Source: JAJYKN01 sp035516155
GTDB lineage: Bacteria > Nitrospirota > UBA9217
Reading direction: 5' to 3'
DNA length: 64,000 nt
Assembly (NCBI GenBank): GCA_035516155.1
Contig: DATJAP010000038.1
Location: 23,080-87,079 of the forward strand
Of this stretch, positions 44,227 through 52,762 are shown piece by piece. The notes under the pieces were generated by a model that searched no databases, was not told the DNA's origin, and worked only from the letters and a program-made list of their open reading frames with translations. Position numbers and translations under genes: made by a program. Every line of letters starts with the position of its first letter. Position 1 is the first letter of the stretch.

Positions 44227-45339
44227 TCATCCCGCCAGTGGCAGATAGACGCTGAACGTCGTTCCCTCATTCTCCTGGCTCTCCACCCGAATCGTTCCCT
44301 GGTGCTCTTGCACGATCTGGTACGAAAGCGCGAGCCCTAGTCCCACGCCACGGTCCTTGGTCGTAAAGAAAGGCGTGAAGATGTCCTGCAAGTGCTCCTG
44401 CTTTATTCCCGGACCGGTATCACTGACTTTCACGACCATGAGCTGGTATTTTCTGCCGTCCGCCTGCACGGTCGTGAACAGGTCGGACATCCGCGTCATG
44501 ATGGTGAGCTTTCCGCCCCGGGGCATTGCCTCGATGGCGTTCTTGATGACGTTCAGGAAAACCTGGACAAGCTGGTCCTCGCAGCCGTAAACGTCGGGCA
44601 GGCTCGGATCATAGAGCCTCGTAAGAATGACACCTCGCTGCCGAGCGCTCTCTTCATTCAAAAGCAGCACCCGGTCCAGGATACTGTGAATATTCGATGC
44701 CTTCATCTCGCGAGGTTTGATACGCGTGAAGTCGAGGATACCTTCCAGAACGTTGTTCAGGCGGTCAGCTTCCTTCAGGATCACATCAAGATATTCCGTC
44801 AAACTATTGCCCGTGCCCGACTCCAGCGCGGCCCGGAGTTCGGACTTCATGAGCTGCGCTGCACCACGTATCCCCACGAGGGGGTTTTTCACTTCATGGG
44901 CGATCCCAGCGGCAATCATCCCGAGCGTAGCCAGCCGATCGGACCTGCGCATGCGTTCCTTCAGGTCTCGGACGCCTGTCTGATCACGGATCGTAAGAAT
45001 CAGTCCTGTGGGCCGGCCTTCATCGTCGGTAAGCATGCTCGTTACCAGTCCCACCGGACGCTGCGTTCCGTGCTTTACGGAAATCTCCGCTTCATAATCC
45101 GAATAAGACCTGCCCGAGGCCATTGTTTTTTCGAGCTGGCTGATTACGGCCGGGTTTTCGGCAAAGACAGAATAGATCCTTCTGCCCACGGCATCAGGTC
45201 CCGCTATCCCGGTCATTTCCTCTGCTGCTCGGTTCCAGATGAGCACACGGCCATCCGCATCGGCCACGACAAAACCGTCGATAATCGCGGTAAGTATGTC
45301 GGCGGTAGTTTCCTTTATGCGACTGCTCGATTCTTCCAT
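44227..45339 (-). CDS. ntrB: PAS-domain sensor histidine kinase, NtrB-like
   Basis: The 370-residue soluble kinase has an N-terminal PAS domain (about 10-125, with IIDGFVVADADGRVLIWN), the H box AGIAHEVKNPLVGIRGAAQL near residue 145, the N box NVIKNAIEAMP and the G boxes DTGPGI and GVGLGLALSYQIV. No transmembrane helix is present, as in NtrB. NtrB proteins are controlled by PII, which fits the three PII genes nearby. It is probably cotranscribed with the response regulator that follows. Confidence 0.88.
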   Translation of the reverse strand: MEESSSRIKETTADILTAIIDGFVVADADGRVLIWNRAAEEMTGIAGPDAVGRRIYSVFAENPAVISQLEKTMASGRSYSDYEAEISVKHGTQRPVGLVTSMLTDDEGRPTGLILTIRDQTGVRDLKERMRRSDRLATLGMIAAGIAHEVKNPLVGIRGAAQLMKSELRAALESGTGNSLTEYLDVILKEADRLNNVLEGILDFTRIKPREMKASNIHSILDRVLLLNEESARQRGVILTRLYDPSLPDVYGCEDQLVQVFLNVIKNAIEAMPRGGKLTIMTRMSDLFTTVQADGRKYQLMVVKVSDTGPGIKQEHLQDIFTPFFTTKDRGVGLGLALSYQIVQEHQGTIRVESQENEGTTFSVYLPLAG

Positions 45340-45486
45340 TCCTCATTGATAGCACAATACATTTGAGTATTCAAGCTGTTTCCTGTATAGTGCGTTAGCA
45401 AAACGTCGCAGAGGGCATAGCGCAGCGGGCATGGTGGAACCCATCTCTTTTTGCCTTTTGCTCTTCCCCATACACTGATAACTGCT

Positions 45487-46365
45487 ATGTTCAGTCTTCG
45501 TCTCTTATTCGTTGCCGCTGCCTGGGGCATTAATTTTTCCTGCGTCAAATTCGCGCTCGCGGACTTCCATCCCCTCGGCTTTACCGTGATCCGGTTTACG
45601 CTGGCGTCGCTTTTCCTCATCGTCGTCATGGGCGTAAACCATGAATCATATTGGATTGATCGCCGCGACGGCTTTGCCTTCGTCAAACTCGGCCTGCTGG
45701 GTATCACGTTGTACAACATCTTTTTTATGTACGGCCTCCGTTACACGACAGCGGCGAATTCGGCCCTGCTCATTTCATTGTCGCCGATGTTCGCTGCGCT
45801 AATCCAGGCCTTTTCGGGCAATGAGCGCTTTTCCCTTCGAATAAGCACAGGGCTCGTGCTCTCCTCCTTCGGCGTTTTCCTCATCGTCAGGAGCCACCAC
45901 GGCGAGCTGAGTTTTTCCTCGTCCCAAATGACAGGCGATTTCCTGACCCTCTGCGCAACGATCACCTGGGCGTTCTACTCGATAACGGCAAAGCCTCTTC
46001 TCGAAAAATACTCCGCTACGAAAGTTACTGCCTACAGTATGTTAGCAGGAAGCATCCTACTCCTTCCCGGCAGCGTCACAGGCCTCTACAACCAGTCATG
46101 GTCCGAGGTGTCCCTGCTTTCCTGGTCAGCCCTGGCTTTTGCATCATTCATCGCCGCCGGTATTGCTTATGTGTTCTGGTACCAGGGGGTGAAGGAGCTA
46201 GGTGTCACCCGCACCATGGCATACCATTATCTCATGCCCTTTGCCGCAGTACTGTTCGCCGCTGTTTTCGGCGAAAAAATCACCTTGTTTCAGATTGCCG
46301 GCGGAACCGCCATCCTCCTGGGCGTGTATCTCGTCCAAATGAAAAAAATTTCCGACCGGCCTTGA
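45487..46365 (+). CDS. EamA/DMT family transporter
   Basis: The 292-residue membrane protein has ten predicted helices in two EamA repeats. It starts with FVAAAWGINFSCVKFAL and has a second WAFYSITAKPLLEKY. It probably exports a metabolite or amino acid; the substrate is unknown. I chose ATG 45487. It is divergent from ntrB and convergent with the first amt gene. Confidence 0.88.
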   Translation: MFSLRLLFVAAAWGINFSCVKFALADFHPLGFTVIRFTLASLFLIVVMGVNHESYWIDRRDGFAFVKLGLLGITLYNIFFMYGLRYTTAANSALLISLSPMFAALIQAFSGNERFSLRISTGLVLSSFGVFLIVRSHHGELSFSSSQMTGDFLTLCATITWAFYSITAKPLLEKYSATKVTAYSMLAGSILLLPGSVTGLYNQSWSEVSLLSWSALAFASFIAAGIAYVFWYQGVKELGVTRTMAYHYLMPFAAVLFAAVFGEKITLFQIAGGTAILLGVYLVQMKKISDRP

Positions 46366-46461
46366 GGCACTCATATAACGCCCCGCAGCCTGAAAGCTTC
46401 GGGGAATTGCAAATAAATCTTGCATGATGCCTCACCACGCCCTCTGCGGCGACAGGCCCTG

Positions 46462-47802
46462 TTACGCGTATCCTGCTTCGCCATGCTGACTGATGTCGAG
46501 ACCTTCCGTCTCCTGTTCCGCATCGACGCGCAGGCCCATGGTGGCATTAAGCACCTTCAGCAGAACGTAACTTGCGACGAAAGAATAAAACGCGACAAGC
46601 GCGACAGCTCCCGCCTGGATGAAGAACTGCTTCATGTTGCCGTACAACGCGCCGTTGGCTCCGGCCGCATTAATTGCCACGGATGCGAACAGACCCGTCA
46701 TGAGCGTACCGAGTGTGCCGCCAACGCCATGGACGCCGAAGGCGTCGAGCGAGTCGTCATAGCCGAACTTCGTCTTTGCATTTAACGCGATGTAGCATAA
46801 AACCCCGGCGGCAATGCCGATGAAAAGTGCCGGCAAGGGGGCTATAAAACCGGCGGCCGGAGTGATTGTTGCGAGTCCCGCGATTGAGCCTGTTGCCGCT
46901 CCGAACATGGTCGGCTTGCCACGATGGAGCCATTCGATTATGACCCAGGTCACTGTTGCTGATGACGCGGCGATATGGGTCGTCAGAAAGGCCATGGTGG
47001 CAAGGGTCCCTGAAGCCAGCGCGCTCCCGGCATTGAAGCCGAACCACCCGAACCACAAAAGACCCGCTCCGAGCACCGTCATTGGCAGATTATGCGGCGG
47101 CATTGATTCATGCAAAAAGCCCTTTCGTTTTCCGATGAACAGTGCAGCCGCAAGGGCCGAGAAGCCCGACGTGGCATGGACCACAATGCCGCCAGCAAAA
47201 TCGAGCACTCCGAGGTTCTTCAGCCACCCGCCTGCGCCCCATACCCAGTGGGCAATGGGGTCATACACGATCGTCGTCCAGAGGAGGGTAAAAATCAGAA
47301 ACGTGGAAAACTTCATCCGCTCGGCAACGGCGCCGCTGATAAGCGCCGGCGTGATCACCGCAAACATCATCTGGAATGCCATGAACAGGAGATGGGGTAT
47401 CGTCGGTGCATAATCTGCATTCGGCGTCAACCCTACACCTGATAGCCCGGCCCAGCTGAGGTTGCCGATCAGCCCCTTTACGTCAGGGCCGAACGACAGC
47501 GAATAGCCAAACAAAATCCATTGAAGGCTGACCAGGCCTATTGCGATGAAACTGTGCATGATCGTCCCAAGCACGTTTTTTCTCCGCACCATGCCGCCAT
47601 AGAACATGGCGAGCCCCGGCGTCATGAGCATAACGAGCGCCGTTGATACGAGGATCCAAGCTGTGTCCCCGGAGTCGATCTTTGCCGCCGGTGCGGCGGC
47701 TGCAGCAGGTACAGCTTCCTGGGCCATTGCTGCAAGCGGTACGGATACCGCCAGTGAGAGCAGCAGGGCAGCAACTATTCTGTATAAACGTCTGTCCTCC
47801 AT
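46462..47802 (-). CDS. amt: Ammonium transporter, copy 1
   Basis: The 446-residue transporter has a cleavable signal peptide (residues 1-28) and the 11-helix Amt core. Conserved pore features are visible: GAVAERMKF, AHWVWGAGG with the gate tryptophan, LDFAGGIVVHATSG with the aspartate and first pore histidine, and FGVHGVGGTLG with the second. It moves NH4+/NH3 inward. Its ribosome binding site AGGGAGGATAG lies 128 bp after glnK copy 1, so the order is glnK then amt from one sigma-54 promoter. Confidence 0.96.
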   Translation of the reverse strand: MEDRRLYRIVAALLLSLAVSVPLAAMAQEAVPAAAAAPAAKIDSGDTAWILVSTALVMLMTPGLAMFYGGMVRRKNVLGTIMHSFIAIGLVSLQWILFGYSLSFGPDVKGLIGNLSWAGLSGVGLTPNADYAPTIPHLLFMAFQMMFAVITPALISGAVAERMKFSTFLIFTLLWTTIVYDPIAHWVWGAGGWLKNLGVLDFAGGIVVHATSGFSALAAALFIGKRKGFLHESMPPHNLPMTVLGAGLLWFGWFGFNAGSALASGTLATMAFLTTHIAASSATVTWVIIEWLHRGKPTMFGAATGSIAGLATITPAAGFIAPLPALFIGIAAGVLCYIALNAKTKFGYDDSLDAFGVHGVGGTLGTLMTGLFASVAINAAGANGALYGNMKQFFIQAGAVALVAFYSFVASYVLLKVLNATMGLRVDAEQETEGLDISQHGEAGYA

Positions 47803-47930
47803 TGAGTACTATCCTCCCTGTAGTTTTTTCAAAATCTATTCAATTTTCAAAGAACATTATTCTTGTTGCAATGTGCAAAACGTTGACAATTATCCGCCGA
47901 CTGTTTGAAACTTCTTCGGGAACAGGCTAT

Positions 47931-48269
47931 TTATAGCGCACCATCGTCGGATTCACCTGTTCTTATGCGAACGGCCTGATCGACATTCATAATAAATATC
48001 TTGCCGTCTCCAACGTTTCCTGACCTCGCAGTTTTCATCAGGACATCCAATACCAGCCTTGCCATATTGTCGCTCACCACAACTTCGACTTCTACCTTGG
48101 GCAGGAAATCCACGGCATATTCCACCCCCTTATCAAGCTCCGCGTGTCCTTTTTGTCTTCCAAATCCACGGACTTCGGAAACCGTCATGCCTGAAACATG
48201 TACGGCAGCAAGGGCGTCCTTCACTGCATCCAGCCTATGCGGTTGGATAATGCACTTCAGTAATTTCAA
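47931..48269 (-). CDS. glnK: Nitrogen regulatory protein PII, copy 1
   Basis: The 112-residue PII protein starts at TTG 48269, with AGGAGG ten bases upstream. Signature regions are GFGRQKGHAEL at residues 35-45 and the C-terminal signature GDGKIFIM. Tyr51, the usual uridylylation site, is present, but residue 46 of the T loop is Asp in place of Tyr. PII binds 2-oxoglutarate and ATP/ADP, and GlnK forms plug the linked Amt channel. Being the first gene before amt supports the GlnK role. Confidence 0.95.
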   Translation of the reverse strand: MKLLKCIIQPHRLDAVKDALAAVHVSGMTVSEVRGFGRQKGHAELDKGVEYAVDFLPKVEVEVVVSDNMARLVLDVLMKTARSGNVGDGKIFIMNVDQAVRIRTGESDDGAL

Positions 48270-48344
48270 GCGAACCCGGCCTCCTTTTCTTAGATTTCCT
48301 CGTGAAATGTGTTTATCCTTTGTTCATTGGCTGCATTATTGATT

Positions 48345-48360
48345 AGCAAGGCCTATGCCA
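48345..48360 (-). promoter_or_regulatory. Sigma-54 promoter of glnK-amt copy 1
   Basis: On the minus strand it reads TGGCAT, five bases, TTGCT, the -24/-12 pattern with GG and GC in place. It lies 75 bp before the glnK start. It matches three other such sites upstream of 54580, 56400 and 58826. Confidence 0.85.
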
Positions 48361-48466
48361 TCAATTCCGCCCGACCATACCAAAAAAGTAACTGATTTCA
48401 TTAAGTTATTATCAGTATATTATTAGATAATCTCATTGTATTAGTTTCTTTAAGCTGATATTTTAG

Positions 48467-48487
48467 GCATCTGTTTATTTTATAGGC
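48467..48487. promoter_or_regulatory. 21-bp inverted repeat, likely activator site (copy 1)
   Basis: It reads GCATC, 11 bases beginning with TG, then TAGGC, and lies 107 bp upstream of the sigma-54 promoter. It follows the same GCRTN-N11-TNNGC pattern as the three other sites in this island. Confidence 0.65.
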
Positions 48488-48516
48488 ACATTTTAATACA
48501 TAAACAAAAAGAGGAT

Positions 48517-48544
48517 ACTTATGATATTCCTCATAAGTTTTTTT
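48517..48544 (+). terminator. Orphan terminator-like hairpin
   Basis: An 8-bp stem ACTTATGA/TCATAAGT with a 6-base loop is followed by seven T bases on the plus strand. No plus-strand gene lies upstream for over 2 kb. It may end a short unannotated RNA or have no role. Confidence 0.45.
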
Positions 48545-48986
48545 CCTTCATTCGTATTTTAGTTGAAAAGGGCATGTTGATCCGCTGCTTTTAGGCATTC
48601 TTCACATTTAACTGCTTGTTTTTGTTGAGTTCTTATACGATAAAAAATCCTGTACGCCTGACCTCGAACAGCGTTTTCAACTTTTTTACGAAAGATCCGT
48701 TTTTTTTATTATCAAGAGTAAAATTATTGAAAGCAAAAACGGAGATCATATGAAAGGATTCCACTTACATTTGTCAAAATCCCCTGTAGCTGTGTCACCT
48801 TATCGAGGGAAGAGCATGAGAAGCGCAGATTTCTCATCAGGTCCATTTTCACTAGATATACAGCAATCTGCTTTGTGCTTTAGATTTTTATAGTTTTTTT
48901 GTCGAACGCATGGAGAAAAAAATAAAACAGAGTAATATTAGATACTTATTAAGAAATAGATTTGGTAAAATGAATAATAATAATTA
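48545..48986. other. A/T-rich intergenic stretch upstream of perR
   Basis: This part is much richer in A/T than the rest of the window. No gene, tRNA or known RNA is seen. Confidence 0.5.
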
Positions 48987-49015
48987 TTGACAAATAACAA
49001 TAACTAAATTATAAT
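48987..49015 (+). promoter_or_regulatory. Consensus sigma-70 promoter with possible Fur/PerR site
   Basis: TTGACA, exactly 17 bases and TATAAT form a perfect sigma-70 promoter, with the -10 element 29 bp before the perR start. The palindrome AATAATTATT overlaps the -35 element, and the surrounding A/T-rich repeats resemble Fur/PerR boxes, so self-repression by the encoded regulator is likely. Confidence 0.8.
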
Positions 49016-49044
49016 TGTTTTCGATTGATCGACAAACACATCAT

Positions 49045-49476
49045 ATGGAAAAATATCGTGACATTGGTTTAAAACTGACACCGCAGCGATTGGCAATTCT
49101 TCATTATCTGGAGGGAAACAAGGATCATCCCTCGGCGGAAAGCATCTATCGTGCAGTTCATAAAAAATTTCCGACCATGTCTCTTGCCACAGTGTACAGC
49201 ACACTTTCAGTCCTCAAGGAAAAAGGGAACATCCTTGAATTGACCCTTGATCCAGGCAAGAAGCGATATGATCCGGAGACAAGCCTTCATAACCACCTGA
49301 TCTGTGTTTCCTGCAAGAGGATCGTCGATATCCATGGCGAGTATAAACTGGACCTCCCGGAAAACGCAAAGCAGGAATATTCGATCATCAGCAGCCATGT
49401 GGAATTTTACGGGCTTTGCCCGGAATGCAACAAAATAAAAATATCACCAGCCAAGGAGGCTTCACCATGTGCGTAG
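49045..49476 (+). CDS. Fur-family regulator, PerR-like
   Basis: The 143-residue protein has the winged-helix DNA-binding part KLTPQRLAILHYL and MSLATVYSTLSVLKEKG, then HNHLICVSC and the second CPEC near residue 131, giving the four-cysteine zinc site. The metal-sensing histidine and aspartate pattern and the neighbouring SOD and rubrerythrin genes fit PerR (peroxide sensing) better than Fur. ATG 49045 has no obvious ribosome binding site. It heads a plus-strand cluster. Confidence 0.85.
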   Translation: MEKYRDIGLKLTPQRLAILHYLEGNKDHPSAESIYRAVHKKFPTMSLATVYSTLSVLKEKGNILELTLDPGKKRYDPETSLHNHLICVSCKRIVDIHGEYKLDLPENAKQEYSIISSHVEFYGLCPECNKIKISPAKEASPCA

Positions 49477-49919
49477 ATCACAGCATCAACTGTTCGTGCA
49501 GCAAGAGTCATGCAAGCTTTAATTTCAAAGATGAGGTCCTGCCGTTCGAGGTAATCACCAAGCTATATTGTCCCGCGTGCTCTTCGGGTGTTGTTCAGGA
49601 TTCGGCGACCATGGTCGTTGATAATGGCTGGATCATCCAGTACGATATGGACGTGGCGCGTTTCATGCTCCAGAAAAAAGCCAATGCGACCGACGTGACC
49701 CCTGATTTCATTTTCGACAAGGGCTATTGCACCTGGCGGGGTCTGACGCCTTCGGACCATATCGACTCTGTCCGCGAACGGCAACAGTTGACCCAGCTGG
49801 CAAAGACGGACAGGAAGCGCTATTTCGAGGAAATCAAGTCATGGGGAAACAACCGCATGGAGCGCCTGGCACGTGAAGGATGGAGAAAAGCCAATGAGAG
49901 TGAGCCCGCTAAAGCATAA
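49467..49919 (+). CDS. Conserved-looking hypothetical protein with CxxC motif
   Basis: The 150-residue protein overlaps the regulator end by 10 bp and has a strong AAGGAGG site, so it is a real gene. The N-terminus has cysteines at CSCS and YCPACSS, a likely zinc or iron site, and the rest is hydrophilic and helical with a Trp/Arg-rich C-terminus. I do not recognise a family. The cluster suggests a role in oxidative stress or metal handling. Confidence 0.75.
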   Translation: MCVDHSINCSCSKSHASFNFKDEVLPFEVITKLYCPACSSGVVQDSATMVVDNGWIIQYDMDVARFMLQKKANATDVTPDFIFDKGYCTWRGLTPSDHIDSVRERQQLTQLAKTDRKRYFEEIKSWGNNRMERLAREGWRKANESEPAKA

Positions 49920-50082
49920 GGGGAAAATAGCAAGCAACGGCAAACCGCACAGGACCGTGATTGAGTTCATCACCACCTGCCCCAAATGCGGTGGTGAGAT
50001 CGAACTGTGGTCAAAGGATCCCGAGACGGTCTGTTTATTCTGCGACTACCGAGTCTTCGATAAAGAAAGCACCATTCACTAA
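49894..50082 (+). CDS. Small zinc-ribbon protein
   Basis: The 62-residue protein has CPKCGGEIELW and VCLFCDYRVF, two CxxC knuckles 23 residues apart, as in zinc ribbons. ATG 49894 has GGAG eight bases upstream; GTG 49873 is an alternative start. It overlaps the previous gene by 26 bp. The function is unknown. Confidence 0.75.
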   Translation: MRVSPLKHKGKIASNGKPHRTVIEFITTCPKCGGEIELWSKDPETVCLFCDYRVFDKESTIH

Positions 50083-50220
50083 GCCCTGTCGATCGCACCA
50101 CACCGAGTTCGGCACGTATCGTCGCTTCTCGTCTGGTCAGGGGACAAAACGAAACGGCATCGCTTCTTCATGGCCTCATCTGCCTGGAGGAAAGCGCACG
50201 GAACTCATCCAGGAGGATCA

Positions 50221-50700
50221 ATGATCATTCCGGTTGAAAAAATACCCGGCGGTATCAGCGTCGACGGCCTGTCCTTGAAAAACGGAAAATGCGGGTGCAC
50301 GACGGTGCTCCCCTGCTGTTATAGCTGGTCAAAGGTCAGACAGAAGGGCAACTCCTTTGTCTTTACGGCGAAGCTTTCCGGTCCTGACTCTCAGGACATT
50401 TTCAGCTGGAGCTATACGGTCAAAAAAGAAGATTTCACCGTGGAGGTCAGCGTCGAAGATGCCAGGGACAAGAAAATCTTTTCCGGGTATTATCCGCCTG
50501 GCATTGAGGAATGGATCGAAAAGGGATGGGCAGTCATCCAGCAGGAGGGTCGGCGCGAGGATTTCGATCTCTGGCGGTGCTCGGCCTGCAGATGGCTCTA
50601 TAAACAACATGAACAGGACGCGGTTTTCGAAGACCTCGCCGATGACTGGAACTGCCCGGTCTGCAAGGCCGGGAAAAATGTCTTTGAACAGGTTGGATAG
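50221..50700 (+). CDS. Rubredoxin-domain protein with unknown N-terminal domain
   Basis: The 159-residue protein ends in a rubredoxin-like domain (about 120-159) with WRCSACRWLYK and WNCPVCKAGKNVF, two CxxC knuckles that bind one iron. The first 110 residues are beta-rich with four further cysteines near the N-terminus (CGCTTVLPCC) and have no family I know. ATG 50221 has AGGAGGATCA before it. The rubredoxin part could feed electrons to rubrerythrin or SOD-linked reductases encoded next. Confidence 0.8.
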   Translation: MIIPVEKIPGGISVDGLSLKNGKCGCTTVLPCCYSWSKVRQKGNSFVFTAKLSGPDSQDIFSWSYTVKKEDFTVEVSVEDARDKKIFSGYYPPGIEEWIEKGWAVIQQEGRREDFDLWRCSACRWLYKQHEQDAVFEDLADDWNCPVCKAGKNVFEQVG

Positions 50701-50823
50701 CGGTCCGCAGCATGAATACAGGGGAAGGGCGGCTGATTTTCTGCACCAACGAAACCTCCTTGCAGTTCTGGTATACTAGAAAGTATTGGTTTTAAATTTC
50801 CTATCATCTCGGGAGGATACACC

Positions 50824-51402
50824 ATGGCATACGCGGCAAAGGATTATTCCAAGCTAGTGGGGATGCAGGGCTTCAGCGAGACTCTTTTGAAGAACCATTT
50901 TACGCTTTATCAGGGTTATGTGACCAATACGAACAAAGTGCTCGATACGCTCGACCAAATGGCTAAGGACGGGAAGACCGCGGCCTATGAATTCGCAGAA
51001 CTGAAACGAAGGCTCGGCTGGGAATTCAATGGGATGCGGCTGCACGAATATTATTTTGAAAACCTCGGTGGCAAGGGCGGCATCGATAAAAACGGCAAGC
51101 TCGCCAAAAAAATGGCTGAGAGCTTCGGCAGCGTCGAGACCTGGGAAAGGGACTTCAGAGCAACCGGCGCAATGCGCGGCATCGGCTGGGCTGTCCTGTA
51201 CCAGGACACGGCATCAGGAAGGCTCATGAATTTCTGGATCAACGAGCATGACGTCGCCCATCCAGCGGGCGGCACTCCCCTCCTCATCATGGATGTTTTC
51301 GAGCACGCCTTCATGCTCGACTACGGCTTGAAACGCGCCGACTATATCGATGCATTTTTCAAGAACATTAACTGGCCTGCGCTTGAAGGAAGGGTAAAGT
51401 AA
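50824..51402 (+). CDS. Superoxide dismutase, Fe/Mn family
   Basis: The 192-residue enzyme converts superoxide to oxygen and hydrogen peroxide. Metal ligands are visible as the histidines in LKNHFTLYQGYV near residue 25 and LHEYYFENL near residue 74, and as Asp and His in DVFEHAFMLDYG near residue 160. It lacks a signal peptide, so it is cytoplasmic. The ribosome binding site is GGGAGGAT. Confidence 0.94.
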   Translation: MAYAAKDYSKLVGMQGFSETLLKNHFTLYQGYVTNTNKVLDTLDQMAKDGKTAAYEFAELKRRLGWEFNGMRLHEYYFENLGGKGGIDKNGKLAKKMAESFGSVETWERDFRATGAMRGIGWAVLYQDTASGRLMNFWINEHDVAHPAGGTPLLIMDVFEHAFMLDYGLKRADYIDAFFKNINWPALEGRVK

Positions 51403-51431
51403 CCGAATAACGAAAAAAGGAGGATTGAACC

Positions 51432-51926
51432 ATGTCCAAGACAGAGCAGAACCTGAAAGACGCTTTCGCCGGAGAATCACAGGCAAATAGAAAGTACCTC
51501 GCCTTTGCAAAAAAGGCGGAGGAAGAAGGGTACTTGCAGGCAGCCAAGTTGTTCCGCGCTGCAGCCGCAGCGGAGACGATCCACGCGCACAACCATCTGC
51601 GAGGGTTGAACGGCGTAAAGTCTACGCCAGAGAACCTCATGACAGCCATCAGCGGAGAGTCCTACGAATTCCAGACGATGTATCCCCAGATGATCGCCGA
51701 TGCGAAGGCAGAGGGACAGGACTACGCGCTGCGGAGCTTCAATATGGCGAATGAAGTGGAGAAGATCCATGCTGCGCTGTACAAGAAGGCCCTCGACAAC
51801 CTCAGCAAGAGCGTAGTCGCCGATTATTATGTCTGTTCCGTCTGCGGCTATACCGCCGAGGGCGAAGCGCCTGATGAATGCCCGGTTTGCAAGGCGAAAA
51901 AGAAGGCATTCTATAAAGCTGAATAA
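51432..51926 (+). CDS. rbr: Rubrerythrin
   Basis: The 164-residue protein has a four-helix diiron domain (GESQANRKYLAFAKKAEEEG, AAAAETIHAHNH and ANEVEKIHAALY carry the Glu and His ligands) and a C-terminal rubredoxin domain with YYVCSVCGY and DECPVCKAKK. It reduces hydrogen peroxide in anaerobes. It follows SOD by 29 bp and removes the peroxide that SOD makes. Confidence 0.95.
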   Translation: MSKTEQNLKDAFAGESQANRKYLAFAKKAEEEGYLQAAKLFRAAAAAETIHAHNHLRGLNGVKSTPENLMTAISGESYEFQTMYPQMIADAKAEGQDYALRSFNMANEVEKIHAALYKKALDNLSKSVVADYYVCSVCGYTAEGEAPDECPVCKAKKKAFYKAE

Positions 51927-51982
51927 AATACCACGGTCCTACGCCCGTGTCACTTTGAAAGAACAAAAGCACCCCCTCCCAA

Positions 51983-52000
51983 CTCCCCCTGCAAGGGGAG
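51983..52000. repeat. Small C/G-rich hairpin in spacer
   Basis: A CTCCCC/GGGGAG stem with a 6-base loop sits between rubrerythrin and the flavoprotein within a C-rich, A-rich spacer. It looks like the core of a dispersed intergenic repeat, but no second copy is in this window. Confidence 0.3.
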
Positions 52001-52048
52001 TGAAAGAAGGGAGAACACTCGTGGTCTCCTGCTTCGTTTTTTTGATAA

Positions 52049-52618
52049 ATGAAAATCATCGCATTCAACGGCAGCCCGCGTCCAGGCGGGAATACTGAAC
52101 TTCTCCTGGAGGGAGCGCTCCAGCCCCTGCGGGAGGGGGGAAATAACGTAATCGTATTCAAACTCAACAGCATGAACGTTAAACCCTGCCAGGATTGCGG
52201 CGGCTGCGTGAAATCAGGTCTCTGTATCCATTCCGACGACATGAGCAATATCTATGATGCTATCCGGGAGGCGGAGAGAATCATTCTCGCCTCCCCAATT
52301 TTTTTCTACAGTCTGAGCGCCCAGGCCAAGGCGATGATCGACCGCTGCCAGTCTTTCTGGTGCGAAAAATATCGTCTTAAAAAGAGCATACCCGCGGGTC
52401 TCCGGGGGAGAAAAGGACTTTTGCTCCTCGTCGGAGGCATGAAAAAGGAAGACGGCAGACATACAGCCGAAGTCGTAGCCAAGGGTTTTTTCAGGACCAT
52501 AAGCGTACCTGAGCATGAGACGCTGTTCTTCGGCGGCATTGACGCGATCGGCGACATCCTGACCCATCCAACGGCGCTCCACGAAGCCCACGAGGCGGGG
52601 CTGAGACTGGGTCGTTGA
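52049..52618 (+). CDS. Iron-sulfur flavoprotein, NADPH-dependent FMN reductase family
   Basis: The 189-residue flavodoxin-fold protein has the FMN phosphate loop NGSPRPGGNTELLLEGAL and the compact cysteine motif CQDCGGCVKSGLC near residue 48, typical of iron-sulfur flavoproteins, which reduce oxygen or peroxide in anaerobes. ASPIFFYSLSAQAKAMIDR is the second FMN-binding part. ATG 52049 has no clear ribosome binding site. It is the last gene of the oxidative stress cluster and converges with glnK copy 2. Confidence 0.88.
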   Translation: MKIIAFNGSPRPGGNTELLLEGALQPLREGGNNVIVFKLNSMNVKPCQDCGGCVKSGLCIHSDDMSNIYDAIREAERIILASPIFFYSLSAQAKAMIDRCQSFWCEKYRLKKSIPAGLRGRKGLLLLVGGMKKEDGRHTAEVVAKGFFRTISVPEHETLFFGGIDAIGDILTHPTALHEAHEAGLRLGR

Positions 52619-52702
52619 GTCATCGCCCTCCCGTTCCTTTTGCCAGAACAAACCGCCTCTGACGCCCCCCTCCCGCTAATTGGCACGAGGGAATCATCAG
52701 AA

Positions 52703-52738
52703 AACAAAAAAGCCGGCATGCAATGGAACATGCCGGCT
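52703..52738 (-). terminator. Terminator of amt-glnK copy 2
   Basis: A perfect 10-bp stem (52711-52720 with 52729-52738) and 8-base loop precede a T run on the minus strand, 25 bp after the glnK stop. Confidence 0.9.
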
Positions 52739-52762
52739 TAAGGAAGGATAGACAGCGACCTC

